The notes under the pieces are model-generated. The model ran no database searches. It worked only from the letters and a program-made list of their open reading frames with translations, and was not told the origin of the DNA. DNA of 64,000 nt, from the NCBI RefSeq assembly GCF_037975245.1, contig NC_092577.1, positions 6,727,001 to 6,791,000 of the forward strand, written 5' to 3'. This DNA comes from Apostichopus japonicus (Eukaryota; Echinodermata; Holothuroidea; Aspidochirotida; Stichopodidae). Made by a program: the position numbers and the translations under genes. This document shows positions 13,659-28,300 of the stretch, one piece after another. The stretch's first letter is position 1. Each line of letters starts with the position of its first letter.

Positions 13659-16600
13659 TTAAGACTTGAAAAATTCATTGACTAAACGTTTAAAAATAGG
13701 TAAAGATTTGGCATGCTTGCATTCAGCTGGCAAACTTTTCCATTCTTGGCAGCTATGAAGGAAAATCTACGCTTGTGATATTCCGTTTTACCATCTTTCA
13801 GGTATAAGTTACTTTGGGTCGTGGATCTCAAATTGTGATTATGAATTTCATGTGTAAAGTTGAATAACTGGGTTAAATAATTTGGGGGAGAGGCCATTCA
13901 TGGTCTTGTACATCATGATCAATCGTCGTATACGTATTTGCGTATCGACAGGGTGCCACTTTAGCATTTTAAATAATTCTGTCGAGCTTTCATATCTTCC
14001 CGAGTTCGTAATAATACGCGCTGCTGCTTTTTGCATATGTAACAACTTTTGTAAATCATTTGCTCCACACGTACCCCAGACTATACTACAATAATCTAGA
14101 ATGGGTCGTACATACCCATGATAGAAAATAATTTTCGTATTTAAATCAATATATGGTTGTATGCGTCTCAGTAAGGCAAGGCGATTTGAGACTGTTTTAC
14201 AAACGTTGTCAACCTGAATATGCCAGGATAAATTGTTATCAATTTTTACACCTAATAGTTCTTCATATTTGACAGTCTTGAGAATTTTGCCCCCGAGTGT
14301 CACAGAAAGAGTATTTGCATTGTCAGGTAATGAAGCCAGTCTCTGACCAGATCCCATCAATAATACCTTCGTTTTAGTGGTGTTGATTGCCATTTTATTT
14401 CGGTCACACCAGGCACTAACTTTTTCCATGTCTCTTTGCAATTTGTTATTCAAGTTAATGGTAGATGTATCACTGGCATAAAATGTTGTGTCGTCAGCAT
14501 ACATATCCGCTGAACCATATTCCAAAGTGAGATCGATATCATTAATATAAATTAAGAACATAAGTGGACCAAGAATGCTTCCCTGGGGTACACCACATGC
14601 AATTCGTCTTGAACTCGATAAAACACCATTTAAGTATGTGCATTGAGTTCTATTAACTAAATAGGATTTGAACCAATTAATCGCTTTACTCGATACACCA
14701 TAAATACGTAGTTTCGTTACCATAATCTCATGGTTTACCAAATCGAATGCCTTACTGAGGTCTAAGAAAACAGTTCCCAAAATATACCCCTTATCAATAG
14801 ATTCCATCCACTGATCCACAACCTTCAATAGCGCCGTTTCGCATGAATGCTTTTCCCTGAAACCCGACTGTGTATTACGTAAAAGGTCAAACTTATTCAA
14901 ATGCTTACTGAGGGCTAGGTGGACAATGTTTTTCAATTATTTTTGAAAGAATTGGTAAAATTGCAATCGGTCTGTAGTTCGATGAATCATGGCGGGATTC
15001 CGTTTTAAAACTCGGGATAACCTTAGCTTCCTTCCAGTTACATGGAAATACATCAGTATCGATGCTTTGATTTATTATTCGTGTAATACTGGGAGTAATT
15101 TCAATTGCACTTATCTTTAATACATGCGAACTTATTTCATCGAGACCGGTCGCTTTGTTAGGGTCAAGCGACTGCAGATACTTCAAAACATACTGTTCAG
15201 TTACTCTTGGGATATTAAATGTCTCCCCTTGTGGTAATTTGGCGTTTACATACTTCCTAACCTCAGGGAAAGTATCACAGTTGTTGTGCTGGTTGTTAAC
15301 TAGGTAAGTTTGACACACTTCAATAAAATATTTATTGAAGGCTTCCACAATATCACGCGTGTCTGTTATTATTTTTCCATCCACTTTTAAAATATTGGGA
15401 CTGTGGTTTATAACCATTCCAGTGTTGTTCGATTGCGCATCTCTCAGAACTTTCCAGATGGCTTTGGAATCGCCTTTGTTGGAAGCTATAGCTTCTTTGA
15501 AATAGTTTTGTTTGGCTGCACGTATCATACAAGTCACTTTATTGCGCCAAAATCGATACGCAGTAGGATCCTTGATCTTTGTTCGGTCCCTCATTTTAAT
15601 TGCATTGTTAATATCTTTATTGAACCACCTCGGTTGTTCCTCACGTTTGACCTTTTTTGCTTTCTTGGGAGCATGTAAATTCAAAACATTAATGAAGTTC
15701 TCATGCCAGCATGACAGAGATTTATCAACATCACATTCATGGGAGAGGGGTCCTATTGGTAACATGTTTCTCAAATCTGATTTGAAAGCAGCAGTATCAA
15801 TTCGATCTATGGCTCTATACTTAAAGCTTCGATGTGATTTATTTCTTATTACTTTATTGTTCAGTCGCCAAGTGAAGAAAATAGGGAAATGATCACTCAG
15901 ACGTATTTTGGGCACGATTGTGTTCATCAATCGACTTTCATTTGTGGTATAAACATGATCAATTAGAGTCATTGTACTCTCAGTTTGCCGCGTAGCTACT
16001 GTTACCATTTGAGTCAGATTAAATATTCGAAGTTCAAGCTGCCATCTCCTATTCCCCTTTTTATCTAAGAGGTTAATATTAAAATCACCGACAATTATAA
16101 TATCACTAAAATCTTTAAAAGGTGCTAGAAGCATATCGTGAAAACATTCATACCATTGCGTATTAGAATCTGGTGGGCGATACATGATGCATAGCAGAAC
16201 ATTTCTAATATGGGGTAATATGAGTTCAATCCAAATTGCTTCAATTACGTCAACTTCATACTCAGGATGTCTAAGAAACGGCCTTCCATGTTCAATATAG
16301 GCAGCCACGCCACCTCCATTCCCTTTTCTGTCTTTCCTTATAATCTTATAGCCTGATATAGCTAATTCATAATCTTGGATTGAATCAGTTAAAAATGTTT
16401 CATTTAGGGCAAACACATTAATCTTTGTTTCTTGATTGTTCATCAGAGCCTGCAACTGATCAACCTTTGAGAGTAGATGGCATATATTCAAAAATCCAAT
16501 CTGGAGCATATTGGACCTTCGCGTCTTTTTCTCATGGGGGTTTGGTGAATAGATTCTCTCGGAATGGGGAGTGGATGTATTCAAATTTCGGCCAGATTGA

Positions 16601-16815
16601 GTTATTTCGACCGACGCAGATATGTTCTGCGAGGGTATATTATGATCAGAATTAAAATTATTCAAATCAAATAACTTAGGAACATTAAAATTACCACTTA
16701 AAATGCAAAATTCATCGTTTAAAATGTTAGAAGCGGGAGAGTTCAAAGTTATAAAATCATTGGACCTGTGGTATTTCAAATAGTCGATACTTTCCACCTT
16801 ATACTTTTGTTTCAC
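13659..16815 (-). pseudogene. LINE ORF2: endonuclease-reverse transcriptase, frameshifted
   Basis: The polyprotein would nick target DNA and reverse-transcribe the element's own RNA. Frame 1 (16815-14905) carries the endonuclease at residues about 105-315 (LNICHLL, ALNETFL, GNGGGVAAY, YRPP, GDFN, LSDHFP) and the start of reverse transcriptase (SNYRPIAILP). A one-base gain in an A run near 14930 shifts to frame 2 (14936-13848), with FLDLSKAFD, GVPQGSILGP and the catalytic MYADDT at residues about 145-150. Another one-base gain in the CCCCCAAA run near 13890 moves to a third frame (13897-13682). A one-base loss near 13745 leads to the family-typical C-terminal tail ending at a TAA at 13659. The frame has no ATG at 16815 and stays open about 70 bp further upstream. 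The copy is dead, although all catalytic motifs are preserved, which implies recent decay. Confidence 0.9.
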
Positions 16816-16889
16816 AGTACTTACGGCACTATCATCTTGTAATAGGCACCCGAGGAATAGCTTTATCTTTAGTCGTAAAGGTATTGTTA

Positions 16890-19800
16890 AACCTTACTTT
16901 CAACTAATATAGGTCTATTGGACAAAGCCATGTATAAGTCCACAATGAATCCTACTGTATGTGTGGTGGAGGATAACAAGTTCAAAGAGTAACAATTTCT
17001 TTAAAGTATGTAGCCTGTACTTTATGACTCACTGTTTTTAAAGTAATTTAGTAAACGAGTGGACTTACACAAGGAGCAGGTCAACGGGACAGTGGTTTAA
17101 CAACCCTTCTATAATGTCGCGAACTTATCAAGAAATATCCAAACATAAACAAAATACGTACGAACTGTATCCAGGAAAAAAGAATTCGGAAGCGAAGATG
17201 CAAAGAAGCGAAGAAGTATGCGGATATTATCATTATTGATAGCTATAAAATCCTCTACCACAAGCATGCATGGCCTCAACCCTAAAGCGCTCCACCTTCT
17301 TTTAGTCTTGGTGATGAGCTCGCAATAGCCGTCATTTTATTGAGTTACGTTAAAGTAATAGAACCGATGGTATCAGCGAGAAGACTTCGAACGAGCTTTC
17401 CGTATAGATTTACAACGCTGTGAAAAACGGCCGACATACCTTAGCTTGATGCACCATGAGCTTAACATCTAACAACAATAATATCATTTTTAATGAAGAA
17501 AAAGAAATTAATTAATCATAACTGGAATTAAATCATTTTAACTGATATCACCATCAAACTGGAAATAAACGTTCGAAAATTATCACTGTCAACTAAAATA
17601 AGTGGTTACAAGCCTTTGTATGCCTATGCTGGAATACGGGAACTTAACGACGCGCAGATCTGTATGTTGTGTTTATAGATAGCAATGATGTAACTCTGGG
17701 GATAAGGATCTCTCTGATTTTGATTTACAGCTTAGCTTGATATTTCAACAAGTTCCTAATATCGATAGTTCGATCATATTACACTATAATATCAATGCTT
17801 TAGATTTGCGCATGCGAAATGGTTGTTGTTTAATCCCAGTACATGGATTAAAATATTTCATAAAATATTGGATGATGGAACTAAAGAATAAAAACTTGGT
17901 AATTTACATTTTCACCATGACAGCAATTTATATTCAAATGGTGTTATAATCAATTCTGATCATTAAATGCAATTTAGAAGGTTGGTCAAGAAAAGATAAA
18001 AAGGAAAAGTAGTAAAGACTACAGCACGTGGTGCTTTAAACATTTCAAATGAAAATTAACGTCACCAAAAAAAAAATTGTGCTTGCCTGGACATTATACT
18101 ACATGGAGACATTTTTTTATTAGTATTGTTTATAGGAAAGAAGCTAATTACACTGAGCTTTAATCGTAAGGTACTACAACGCCGTTGAATTACGCAAAAC
18201 AATGAATTAATTTATTGCATTAGCGTGACATAGTTCGTTTGATACTTAGTTAAAATCGGTTGTAATAACGAGTTAGGTTTGGCTCTGATTTAGATTCCAA
18301 GAAACGATTTTCTTCTGGAAATGATGACTAATTTACTTTAATTACGAAAAAGGAATGAGTCACATGTGAATGTGAATTCGTTCTGGTTTCTGCGTATTCA
18401 ACACAAATGATAGACAATGACTGCACTAAATTATTCCGCCTCTATCAAGAAAGTAAAGGACTATTGTCTTACCTTATTCACCTTGTTCTAATTTTTCCTT
18501 TTGGGCTTAAGTGGTGATTGACCATCGGAGGATGTTCAAAACATCATTTTTAACCATAACATTAATAATACAATTACTTGTTAAGCCGATATTTAAATTT
18601 ATATATTTATCCAAATTGATGATAATAAAGGTCGTTCAAAGTTGCTTCTTTTATTAAGAATAATGGGCTAATTAAAATTAATTAATTCGGTATAGTGTTT
18701 CTAGTTGTTGATGTGACAATAACCTAAGTCTTGGAGAAGTGAACTGTTGCCAGTGTGTAAACTAATACCGTTTATTCCAGATTAGAAATATTAACAAAGA
18801 GTTTCATCGGAATGTGTACTCACATGAGATGACGGGAGGTCAACGGGACAATACTTTGACATCCAATATCATCTGTTAATCTCCAAAAACTTTCGGGAAG
18901 TCAGGAAGGTAAAAATACGTACGAACTTCACCATCTGAAAAGAACTAACGACATGCTATAGTGTATCCCGTTATAAAAACAAAGTTATCCTCTCGAAAAA
19001 TTAAATCCACCTTCATATGGAATCATTTTCTCAGCCCTAGAAAAAATGTATAGGTCTCTGAAAACTATTGATCCTGAATTCTTGGTACATAACTTTGGGT
19101 TACAAAATCATTGCGAAATAATCACAAGGTCATATCCTGGGATATTGATCCAACGAGAATAATGTTGCACAAACATTTCCATGGATGAAAGTATTAGAAG
19201 GTTGCAGTGTCTTATTGATGCCTTTGAAGTAAATATTATTTAACTAAATGGTTACACTATTACCAGCAGTCCCCGTACGTTCAATTGTAATGTTGGATTA
19301 TATGCACGAGCAACAGCCTATTCAAGCTAAGTTTAATTTAAATGCAATACTGTATGACCTGGATTGTTCACAAAGCTAAAGCCACCAGCGGTTTTTTTCT
19401 CATTCAGACTGGGTTTTTACTCGTATTGTTATGCTAATCTTACCGGATGTTTCCTCGCATGTCAACATTATTCCTGAATCACGTGTATTGTAAAGCAAAA
19501 TACACACTAATGATATATTCTAGTTTCACTCTGTCGGAAAAAATGGATTATTGCTCAATGCCGGTCTTGTTTTGAACCGGTACTCCAGGTTTTACAACTA
19601 AAAATGAAAGCTCATTACCGGCAATAAAATTGGATTTTGGTTACAAATCCGACCAATAATTCGGTTAAATAATCGAGGTTTAGCATTGTCAATGAAGATT
19701 TTTTTGACAGATAATGCAGGTTTATCGTTCAAAATGATGGATTAAGGACCGATCGACCTAGAAAATCTTGATCGTCGTCCTGGTTTTAAATTCAATACAT

Positions 19801-22800
19801 AGACACAAGTTTGTTGTTTTACTCCTAGCATAACTATATCATTCAAACTAATGTAGACAGTTAGCCATGTAAATGAATAGTTGTATTCACAACCTATACA
19901 CCAAACCAAATCGGTTATAAAAACGAACACCACCCCCCCCCCCTTCCGATGAATGGAAAAAAGCTTTAACGGTGGTAAGCTGTGTATTACTCTGGTTCCA
20001 CCTTTGTTTCTCTCCATGTTTATATCTATATCATTATGTTCTTTTAATATTCATTATTGTGAACATCAACAATTAACGAACGTCAGGGAAGCTCTTTTAA
20101 TCTCAGATGAACATGGACGATATAAATAATCCTACCACCTTACTCTGACTTTCCTGACCGTACTACACAGTCTTTATCTTACGGTACCTTTTTTATAAGC
20201 AGACGAAAGTTGTGCCCTTCCCCAGTGAGATGCAAACTTGATTGTTCTTAAAGGGCGCTTGTACGCTTTATTCACAGAGAAATGAGAACTGTGAGGCGAT
20301 CAATGCTGGTATTGTTAAGACCGGTACAGCGAAATGGTTCACTTTGAATGCAACATTTTTTTATTGTTTTTTTTTTAGATGGACTCTTTCGTTGTAGGCT
20401 TGGTAGATTATTCTTTGTTTATTTAAAACAAATACTTAAATTGATTTTGATAAATCTGTTTTTTTGCTTCAGGAATACCAAAGTCAATTGTTCGTTGAAA
20501 TTGTAAGGAGCAATTCACACTAACAGTAAATTAAAATTTGGGTGTTTGTAGTTTATCTTTAGTTCTTCAAAGGATTAATTAGATAGACAAATATCTGGAT
20601 GACGACAGGTTGCAAGCTTTATTAACTTAATTGATAACTCTCATTAAACGACTTAAAAACAAGATACCATAATTTGATTACTTGCAATCTAACTTTGAAT
20701 ATACTCTGACGATTTTGGTAACATTCTTTCTAAGTCGTAATACGGCTGCTTCGTGGTTTACAAAGAGAAGAACACTTTCTTTTCATCACAGTTGTGTAAA
20801 GTAACGTTTTCTTAAGAGTAACTTCGGGTAAATTATGATATCAGTACACGATGTAATAAAACATGCAGATAGAAGGCCTGTAAACGAAGAAGTAAAAATT
20901 TACACTAAATTTGATTCAGATAACATAAATGTATTTTATCCAGTATTATTAGTTCAAACAGTTTATTTCTTATCAGCAGGTGTACGGCCACAGCCACACG
21001 GTTATATTGGTTGATATTATTATTATAGGAGTTAACGTTACATGGCCTGGCTAGGGAGACGAAAACAATATTACAAATAAGCACACACGTACAATTTAAA
21101 GCGTCGTTAAATGTTAAATTATTTTTACCATAACCTAACCAAACATGATGAGGTGTAACATATTTCCGGCCACAGAAGCCTTTCACACCCATGCCGTTCC
21201 TGTCTCACCCTCGAAATGGATCAACTAATTTTGTGTGTTATAATTTATTCTTGGTTAACATTGTTTCCCGCCAACTCCCAAAAGAGGGGTTAAAATATAC
21301 TTCACATACGTCAACATTGTTTTATTTTTATTTATATAGTAAGATATTGAACAGAATGTAGCCCCATACAACAGATAAATAATGGAACTTAACCACGCCA
21401 ATACATCCACCCCCCTCCATTCCCCTTCCTTCCACTTTAATCTTCCCGTGTCAATTGGTGGTGCTGCATATCTTACACACCAACAGTTGATCATGACGTC
21501 ATATATGCTCATGATTCAAAATTCTCAACCCCCATCCACTTCCCAGCAAACCAACTAACTTTCACTCGTGCTAAACTTGAACTTAAGTGCGTGTTATACA
21601 TTTACGTGTTTATTATCAGTAGGTGATCTTATTAAACACTGACAAAAATTAAGATCAGCCAGCTTTCCAGTCAAATTTTCTCGTGATTCAACCAAATACT
21701 CCTTATCGTCATGCAAATAGAGAGAGACCTTCGTTTTGTCAATCTTGAACTTTTATGTGTGTTCTGTTGTATTTGTTTATTAATTTAATGATTATTATCA
21801 GTACGTTGACTGATTCAACACATACAATATTAACTATAGGAAAAATGATTACCCTATCATTGAACTTTGTATCAATCTGATACTATCTCTTGCTTAGGAT
21901 GAATTGCCACAATCTGTCAGCTGGCGGTTTACCATGAACTGCGCTGTTAGCGAAGATATATATCATGCACTGTAGACCACAAAATCACACCATGAAGGAT
22001 AAAATATGCCATTTACTCAGTAATAAAGATGAAACGATACAGAATCATACACTAAGTTCTGCTTTTGAATTACAGGTAAAAACAAGTCTTTGGAGCAGCT
22101 AAACAGTTCTAAACATATTCCAGTTTGGTTTGAATGACATCAAATGATATTCGAACTTACGTAACTATAGGCCAGGATCATACCTAGATTATACATATTA
22201 TCTACAGGTTTCACTACATTTCTGTCGAAGGTCATCTGAGGTCAAGCGGGACCAACACTTGTTTCTAGAAAAGTTTGGGATAAACTTGAAGAGAAAGTTT
22301 AAGTTTAAGGCACACAGAGCGATAGCGACACTTTTATCAGAGAAGAATTTCTTTATCTCAACCGCAACTATACCAGCCTCACCTGTTTTGAGAGTTACTG
22401 TATAGCAATAACCTTATATGTGATATTGATGCAGGAAAGACAAGTTAGTACATAGACTACATGTTACACAGAGATAACACTGTTGACAATATTTCTCTGA
22501 TTAGTTTCTTTTATTGCTTCCATTGATATTACAATATCAATACATAACTGTAATTTTGTTATAAGATTCTACGATATGAACTAATGATAAAGGAACAGAT
22601 AAATGGGATGAATGAGTTGTAATTGTATCACAATGAGAAACCAGGATCGCCTCAAAGAGACAAGTGTCAATTACAAAATAAATGAATAATTATTACCTTG
22701 GAAATATCTAATATCACAAACAGATACTGCAACGTAATGATTTCTTCCATATTTATCTGTTAATCTGTGTTTGTATAGTTATGTAAATATTTTCAGTTTT

Positions 22801-24052
22801 GCGTGACAGGGCTTGGGTTATATTGGTAACCTTTATGACTTCATAATATCCAATTGGGTTAAAGCAAATACGACAGAAACTAAATAACAATGAAGAGATC
22901 ATGAATATTCATTAATCATCAACCAGTACCATTAATAAAAAGAAGCAAAATAACGATACAAGAATAATGAAAGATATGTATGGAGAGCCGATCATTGCAT
23001 TTAAGAGTAATGTTAAATATACAGGACATTATCTTCGTTACTATCATGTTTAAAATCTCACTATTATACGTCAAAGTCACGTGTTCCTATTGTCTTCAAA
23101 GAAACATCATCATGGATAATAATAATAATGGAACAAAGAACTGGATTAAAAACAATAAATGTCATGGTTATTTAGTAATGTCTAAGACAATGGTTTAGTA
23201 TGATTTTGAGTAACACAATCAATGGTGTAGCGGTAGACAGCCAGTCATTGTTATTATTATCACATTTAACAGTATTCTTCTGATATTCACTGTATGACGC
23301 GTGAGTAATATCAAAGATTAATTTATGATAAAGATATAGGAGGAACGAAAGAAAGCAACTAAATCTTGGGAAAAAGTAAAATTAATAAATGGTTGAAGTA
23401 GAATGAAATCTAACAATTAATGACTAAATATAACAATAATTAGAGCAAGTATTAGATGTAGTCTCAGAATTGTTATAAATCGAAGGAAAATGTCGGAAGA
23501 TAAAGAAATAAAGATGATCTGAAATAAAATGAAACCAGTAGAATCATTTATAAAACGCATTAAAACAACAATGAAAGAATAAAAAGGAAGAGTACATACT
23601 CTACAGAGCCGATGTTTGTATGTAAGGATTAATTAATATACACATAATATTATCAGCTTTACTAAGACAAAATTATGTCATGCTAAAACAATAACTGTTT
23701 AACGTTCTACTTATATACCTTATTAAAGAAGACTGTTAATGAAGCAATTAATGAAGACAAACTGTAAAATTTCAATAGTTATTCAAATCTTCATGTCTTG
23801 TATCTTAACTGAACGAATATTCCAGAATCTAAATCTCCAAAATCAAATGCATTTTTTGCTCAAATGCGTCAGTGACCTAAAGTGCACCCAAGCCGAAAAT
23901 GTGTGAGCTTATATTTGTTCTTACCGTGTAGCATATTATGCATTTATATGCCAGGGTGCTATAACACACTAACACGTGTTATGTTTTGGGAGCATGCGAG
24001 AGCTAGATATGTTAAAGATACAATACAGTAAATCGTAGTGGTATTATATCTG
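16890..24052. other. Gene-free AT-rich region
   Basis: Seven kilobases without a supportable gene. A diverged repeat pair lies at about 17060-17180 and 18830-18950 (shared AGGTCAACGGGACA and AAATACGTACGAACT). Open frames of 60-95 codons resemble nothing I know and look like chance. Confidence 0.4.
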
Positions 24053-24165
24053 TTTTTTTTATTTTTTTTTATTTTTTATTTTTTTAATATTTTTTAATAT
24101 TTTTATATAATATAAAATATTTTAATATTTTTTAATATTTTTATATTTATATATTTTTACCGTGA
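24053..24165. repeat. T-rich low-complexity tract
   Basis: TTTTTTATT and TTTAATATTTTT runs immediately precede the 34-bp minisatellite. Confidence 0.85.
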
Positions 24166-24169
24166 CATG

Positions 24170-25330
24170 CTCATTGATTGCTTACCTATCACATCATATT
24201 TCAATGATCGATAGCTTACCTATCACATAATATTAAAATGATCGATAGCTTACCTATCACATCATATTAAAAAGATCGATAGCTTACCTATCACATCATA
24301 TTAAAATGATCGACAGCTTATCTATCACATCATATTAAAATGATCCATTGCTTACCTATCACATATTATTAAAATGATCGAAAGCTTACCTATCATGTAA
24401 TATGACAATGATCGATAGCTTACCTATCACATCATATTAAAATGATCGACAGCTTACCTATCACATAATATTAAGATGATCGATAGCTTACCTATCACAT
24501 AATATTAAAATGATCGATAGCTTACCTATCACATAATATTAAAATGATCGATTGCTTACCTATCACATCATATTAAAATGATCGATAGCTTACCTATCAC
24601 ATAATATTAAAATGATCGATAGCTTACCTATCACATATTATTAAAATAATCGATAGCTTACCTATCAAATAATATTAAAATGATCGATAGCTTACCTATC
24701 ACATCATATTAAAATGATCGATAGCTTACCTATCATGTAATATGACAATGATCGATAGCTTACCTATCACATAATATAAAAATGATCGATAGCTTACCTA
24801 TCACATAATATTAAAATGATCGATAGCTTACCTATCACATCATATTAAAATGATCCATTGCTTACCTATCACATCATATTAAAATGATCGATAGCTTACC
24901 TATCACATCATATTAAAATGATCGATAGCTTACCTATCACATAATATTAAAATGATCGATAGCTTACCTATCACATCATATTAAAATGATCGATAGCTTA
25001 CCTATCACATCATATTAAAATGATCGATAGCTTACCTATCACGTAAAATTAAAATGATCGATAGCTTACCTATCACATAATATTAAAATGATCGATAGCT
25101 TACCTATCACATCATATTAAAATGATCGATAGCTTACCTATCACATCATATTAAAATGATCGATAGCTTACCTATCACGTAAAATTAAAATGATCGATAG
25201 CTTACCTATCACATAATATTAAAATGATCGATAGCTTACCTATCACATCATATTAAAATGATCGATAGCTTACCTATCACATAATATTAATATGATCAAT
25301 AGCTTACCTACCATGTAATATTAAATGATC
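24170..25330. repeat. 34-bp minisatellite, about 33 units, with higher-order structure
   Basis: The unit core is GATCGATAGCTTACCTATCA followed by a 14-bp variable part (CATCATATTAAAAT, CATAATATTAAAAT, TGTAATATGACAAT or CGTAAAATTAAAAT). Each unit contains the inverted repeat GATAG-CTTAC-CTATC. Variant order shows duplication of blocks. The sequence cataat-catcat-catcat-cgtaaa (4 units, 136 bp) repeats at least twice between about 24940 and 25245. The rare TGTAATATGACAAT variant recurs 340 bp (10 units) apart. Confidence 0.95.
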
Positions 25331-28300
25331 GTTGTGGTTGATTCTCCTTTAGTCTCACAAACAAATAGAAACTTTCAGTGATGCAGTAAAATAAAAACTT
25401 GAAAGAAATAATACAAATGAAAAATGAAACACAGAGAATATACCATTGTATTTAACGTTTACTTAAAAATGTACAAAACTTTATCAGCGTTATTATATTC
25501 AATCTTGTTAAATTATGTAAGCTCATGTGATGGTTTCTTGTCCTGACAGCGAAGGCTTTATTTAGGACTCTTATAACAACGGAGAGCATCAGAAGACAAG
25601 GGTGAAGAGGGGGGGGGGGGGGGGTGACCACCTCTTCTGTTATATTGCTTGGTTTTGAATAATGCAACAGTATGTTATCTAGCAAACCATTGTCTCGGAG
25701 ACGATATTTAACAAATTTAACACTAATATAGTCTCAACCAACTCAAATTATTACATACCGATTACGTCATATATTTCTTTAACATTCTGGTTAAAATGTG
25801 TAATGAAAAAGGGAAAAATGGATAAAGAGAAGTATAATGAAAAAAAAAACGTTTCTACTTGTTACAAATCGTAACACAATTTATATTGAATCATGACATC
25901 GTAGCCTGCTATAGGCCAATATACATTTCTGAAACATCGCGAGTGAAAGCATCCCTGTCAGAACTGTTCACTGTTAAATGAAATTTGAGTCAACAGATTA
26001 TTGAAAATAAAATTAAAATAATCTGTTGGTAGAAAGAACAATACAAGGAACAGACAATTGCTATTGTTGGTGATTATTTCACATTCATATGTATAGAGTG
26101 AAGACACATGAATTATCATAAGTATACAATCACATGTGAAACATGATATAACTTAATTGCTTGTTGTACGTTGAACCGTTAAACGGATACGTTTATGATG
26201 AACCATAACTAAGGTAGTGATGCACACGATATATATATGTCATTGTCACTGCCCTTGGCAGTTCCAATGTGTTGTAATTCACTCTGTTGTCAATAACAAG
26301 GGTTAGGTTTCAATGACGTTTTCGTTTGAAGCCAATTAGCAAATATTAATGTTACTCACAAACTAAGGGCATCAACCCGACCCCCCCCCCCCTCCTCTCT
26401 CTCTCATATAACCTACATCCATTGTAACACTGCGGACATCTAACCAATTTGCCCCATATTCAGTACACTTGATGTGGTGATAATTTCATTCAAAATCCGT
26501 TGAAACATTTTGGAAAGCTCTTTTCAGGAATTGAATAATGTACAAGGGAAAAAGAACACGTGACACAAAAGAAATGTCGTGTAAATGACAGTAAAAGCAT
26601 TGTTGATGTTTTAAGTATGTGTTCACATTATTTTAACTTTCTACTAAATTGGGAACAAAAACTAGACATGTATGGGTATAAAAGTAATATATTTCGTGAA
26701 TTAAAGTAACGTATGTTTGCTTAAACTGTGTGTGTATGTGGCTGTGTATGTTTTGCACACTGTCTGAGTAAAAGTCATTATTATAAGTAACATACCATCC
26801 ACTCATAATCAATTCATTCTGCAATGTACTTTCTATTATAAGTCAGGTACATGACTAAATCCCGTCCATCAGTACATATAGTCCTACTGCAGGAATAAGT
26901 GAATTGATGACGAAACAATCGTGCCGTGCGTTATATGCAAATGTGTCATACTGAAATTCAAATTGGAGGGTCTTGTTGACATCTTGAAGTGTTATTAGTA
27001 TTAGACAACCTTCCAAAATAAATATAAAAGTTAAGGTGTTTGTTACTTCGTCCTTTCAAACTTGATACTAAAGTGATTTGATGAAGTCATCTTGATGTTG
27101 GCGACTGCCAGGCGATGCTCAAATTCTCCTATATCATTCCGGGAAGAACTGCAATATAGATGAATATCACGTGATGTAGGTTAAATCGATATCATTACAA
27201 ATTCATTTTCAAACTCGATAACAAAGGCATTTAATCGGAGTAAACACTCCGGTACATTATTTTTATAAAAAAAACTAAAAAAAAAACTGTAAGTAACAAA
27301 CACACATATGCTCGTTGTAACGTTGACTGATAATTAGGGACTAAGACTAATTGTTCAATTAGTACAAAGATATTAGCATATTGTATAGTAGAACTAATGC
27401 ACCAGAGCAGAATGCGGCTTGGAAGCAGTGCGCCACCAAATCAGTACAACAGCAAAGAACCAGGGAAATATCTAAGAATAATGGAATCAGTTGCATGCAA
27501 TACTTCGCGTCCATAATAGATAGTAGACCCTCTGACCCCATCACCCCACCCCCCTGACCCCCATCGATTCAAGAGTGTCTGACATTATTACCTCTGTTTC
27601 ATACATACTGTAGCCACGTCTAATGATGTAGCAGATACCAATCACTACAACACTATACCAACATAGTATGATGCCATATAAGGTTTTACTTTCTATCGTA
27701 ATATATAATAATTATATTATTAACTATAATAGCCTTATTCTATCACCTAATTGTATAATGAATTGTGACTTTAAATAACGTGGATGCAGAAATGACTTAG
27801 CAAATGAAGTATGTAGTGTGTTAACAAAATAACCTCTGTCTTTACAACAGACCATGGAATTCGTTATCTGTTTTAAATGTACCGTTCATACACTACAATT
27901 TCTTTATTACTCTTTCTTTGATCCTCAGCTGAACATTTAAAGGATAAAGGTCCCTGAATGATGCAACGAATCACCTAGCCCAGACTCAACTCTCTTCTTA
28001 TTCACAGATTGAAATGATGTTTCACGTCCCTAGAAGTCGCGTCACCGTATTGAAATCAGATAATTTTCTTCATTAGTGTTTCTTATAATTACAACTTTTG
28101 TTTACATTTGCATTAAATGGAGAGAACTAATGCGTGATTTGTATCCATAACAGTGGTTGGAATACAAGACCAACAAGCACTAGATCCCAATATAACTGTT
28201 TCAGCGATATTACGAATGGTCGTTGATAAGCAATACATCTACTAGAAAGGAAGGTTATATATTCGCCAAAATTTGTTAACTTTTTTGATTGCTTATATCG

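Larger units (their letters stand above)
13460..16885 (-). mobile_element. L2/CR1-type LINE retrotransposon, defective
   Basis: A non-LTR retrotransposon on the minus strand. From 5' to 3' it has an open frame entering from about 16885, an AP-type endonuclease, reverse transcriptase, a short 3' UTR with a stem-loop, and a TTA-repeat tail (13461-13472). The C-terminal and 3'-tail style (RPILDYCSIVWG, stem-loop, trinucleotide tail instead of poly-A) fits the L2/CR1/Jockey group. No ORF1 and no 5' UTR are recognised, so the copy is probably 5'-truncated. Confidence 0.88.

Noticed and set aside
14905-15892. Plus-strand frames of 91 and 126 codons inside the LINE
   Set aside because: They are antisense shadows of the endonuclease-reverse transcriptase ORF.
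24170-25330. Regular short repeats resembling a CRISPR array
   Set aside because: The unit is fully repeated with no unique spacers, no cas genes are near, and the genome is eukaryotic. It is a minisatellite.
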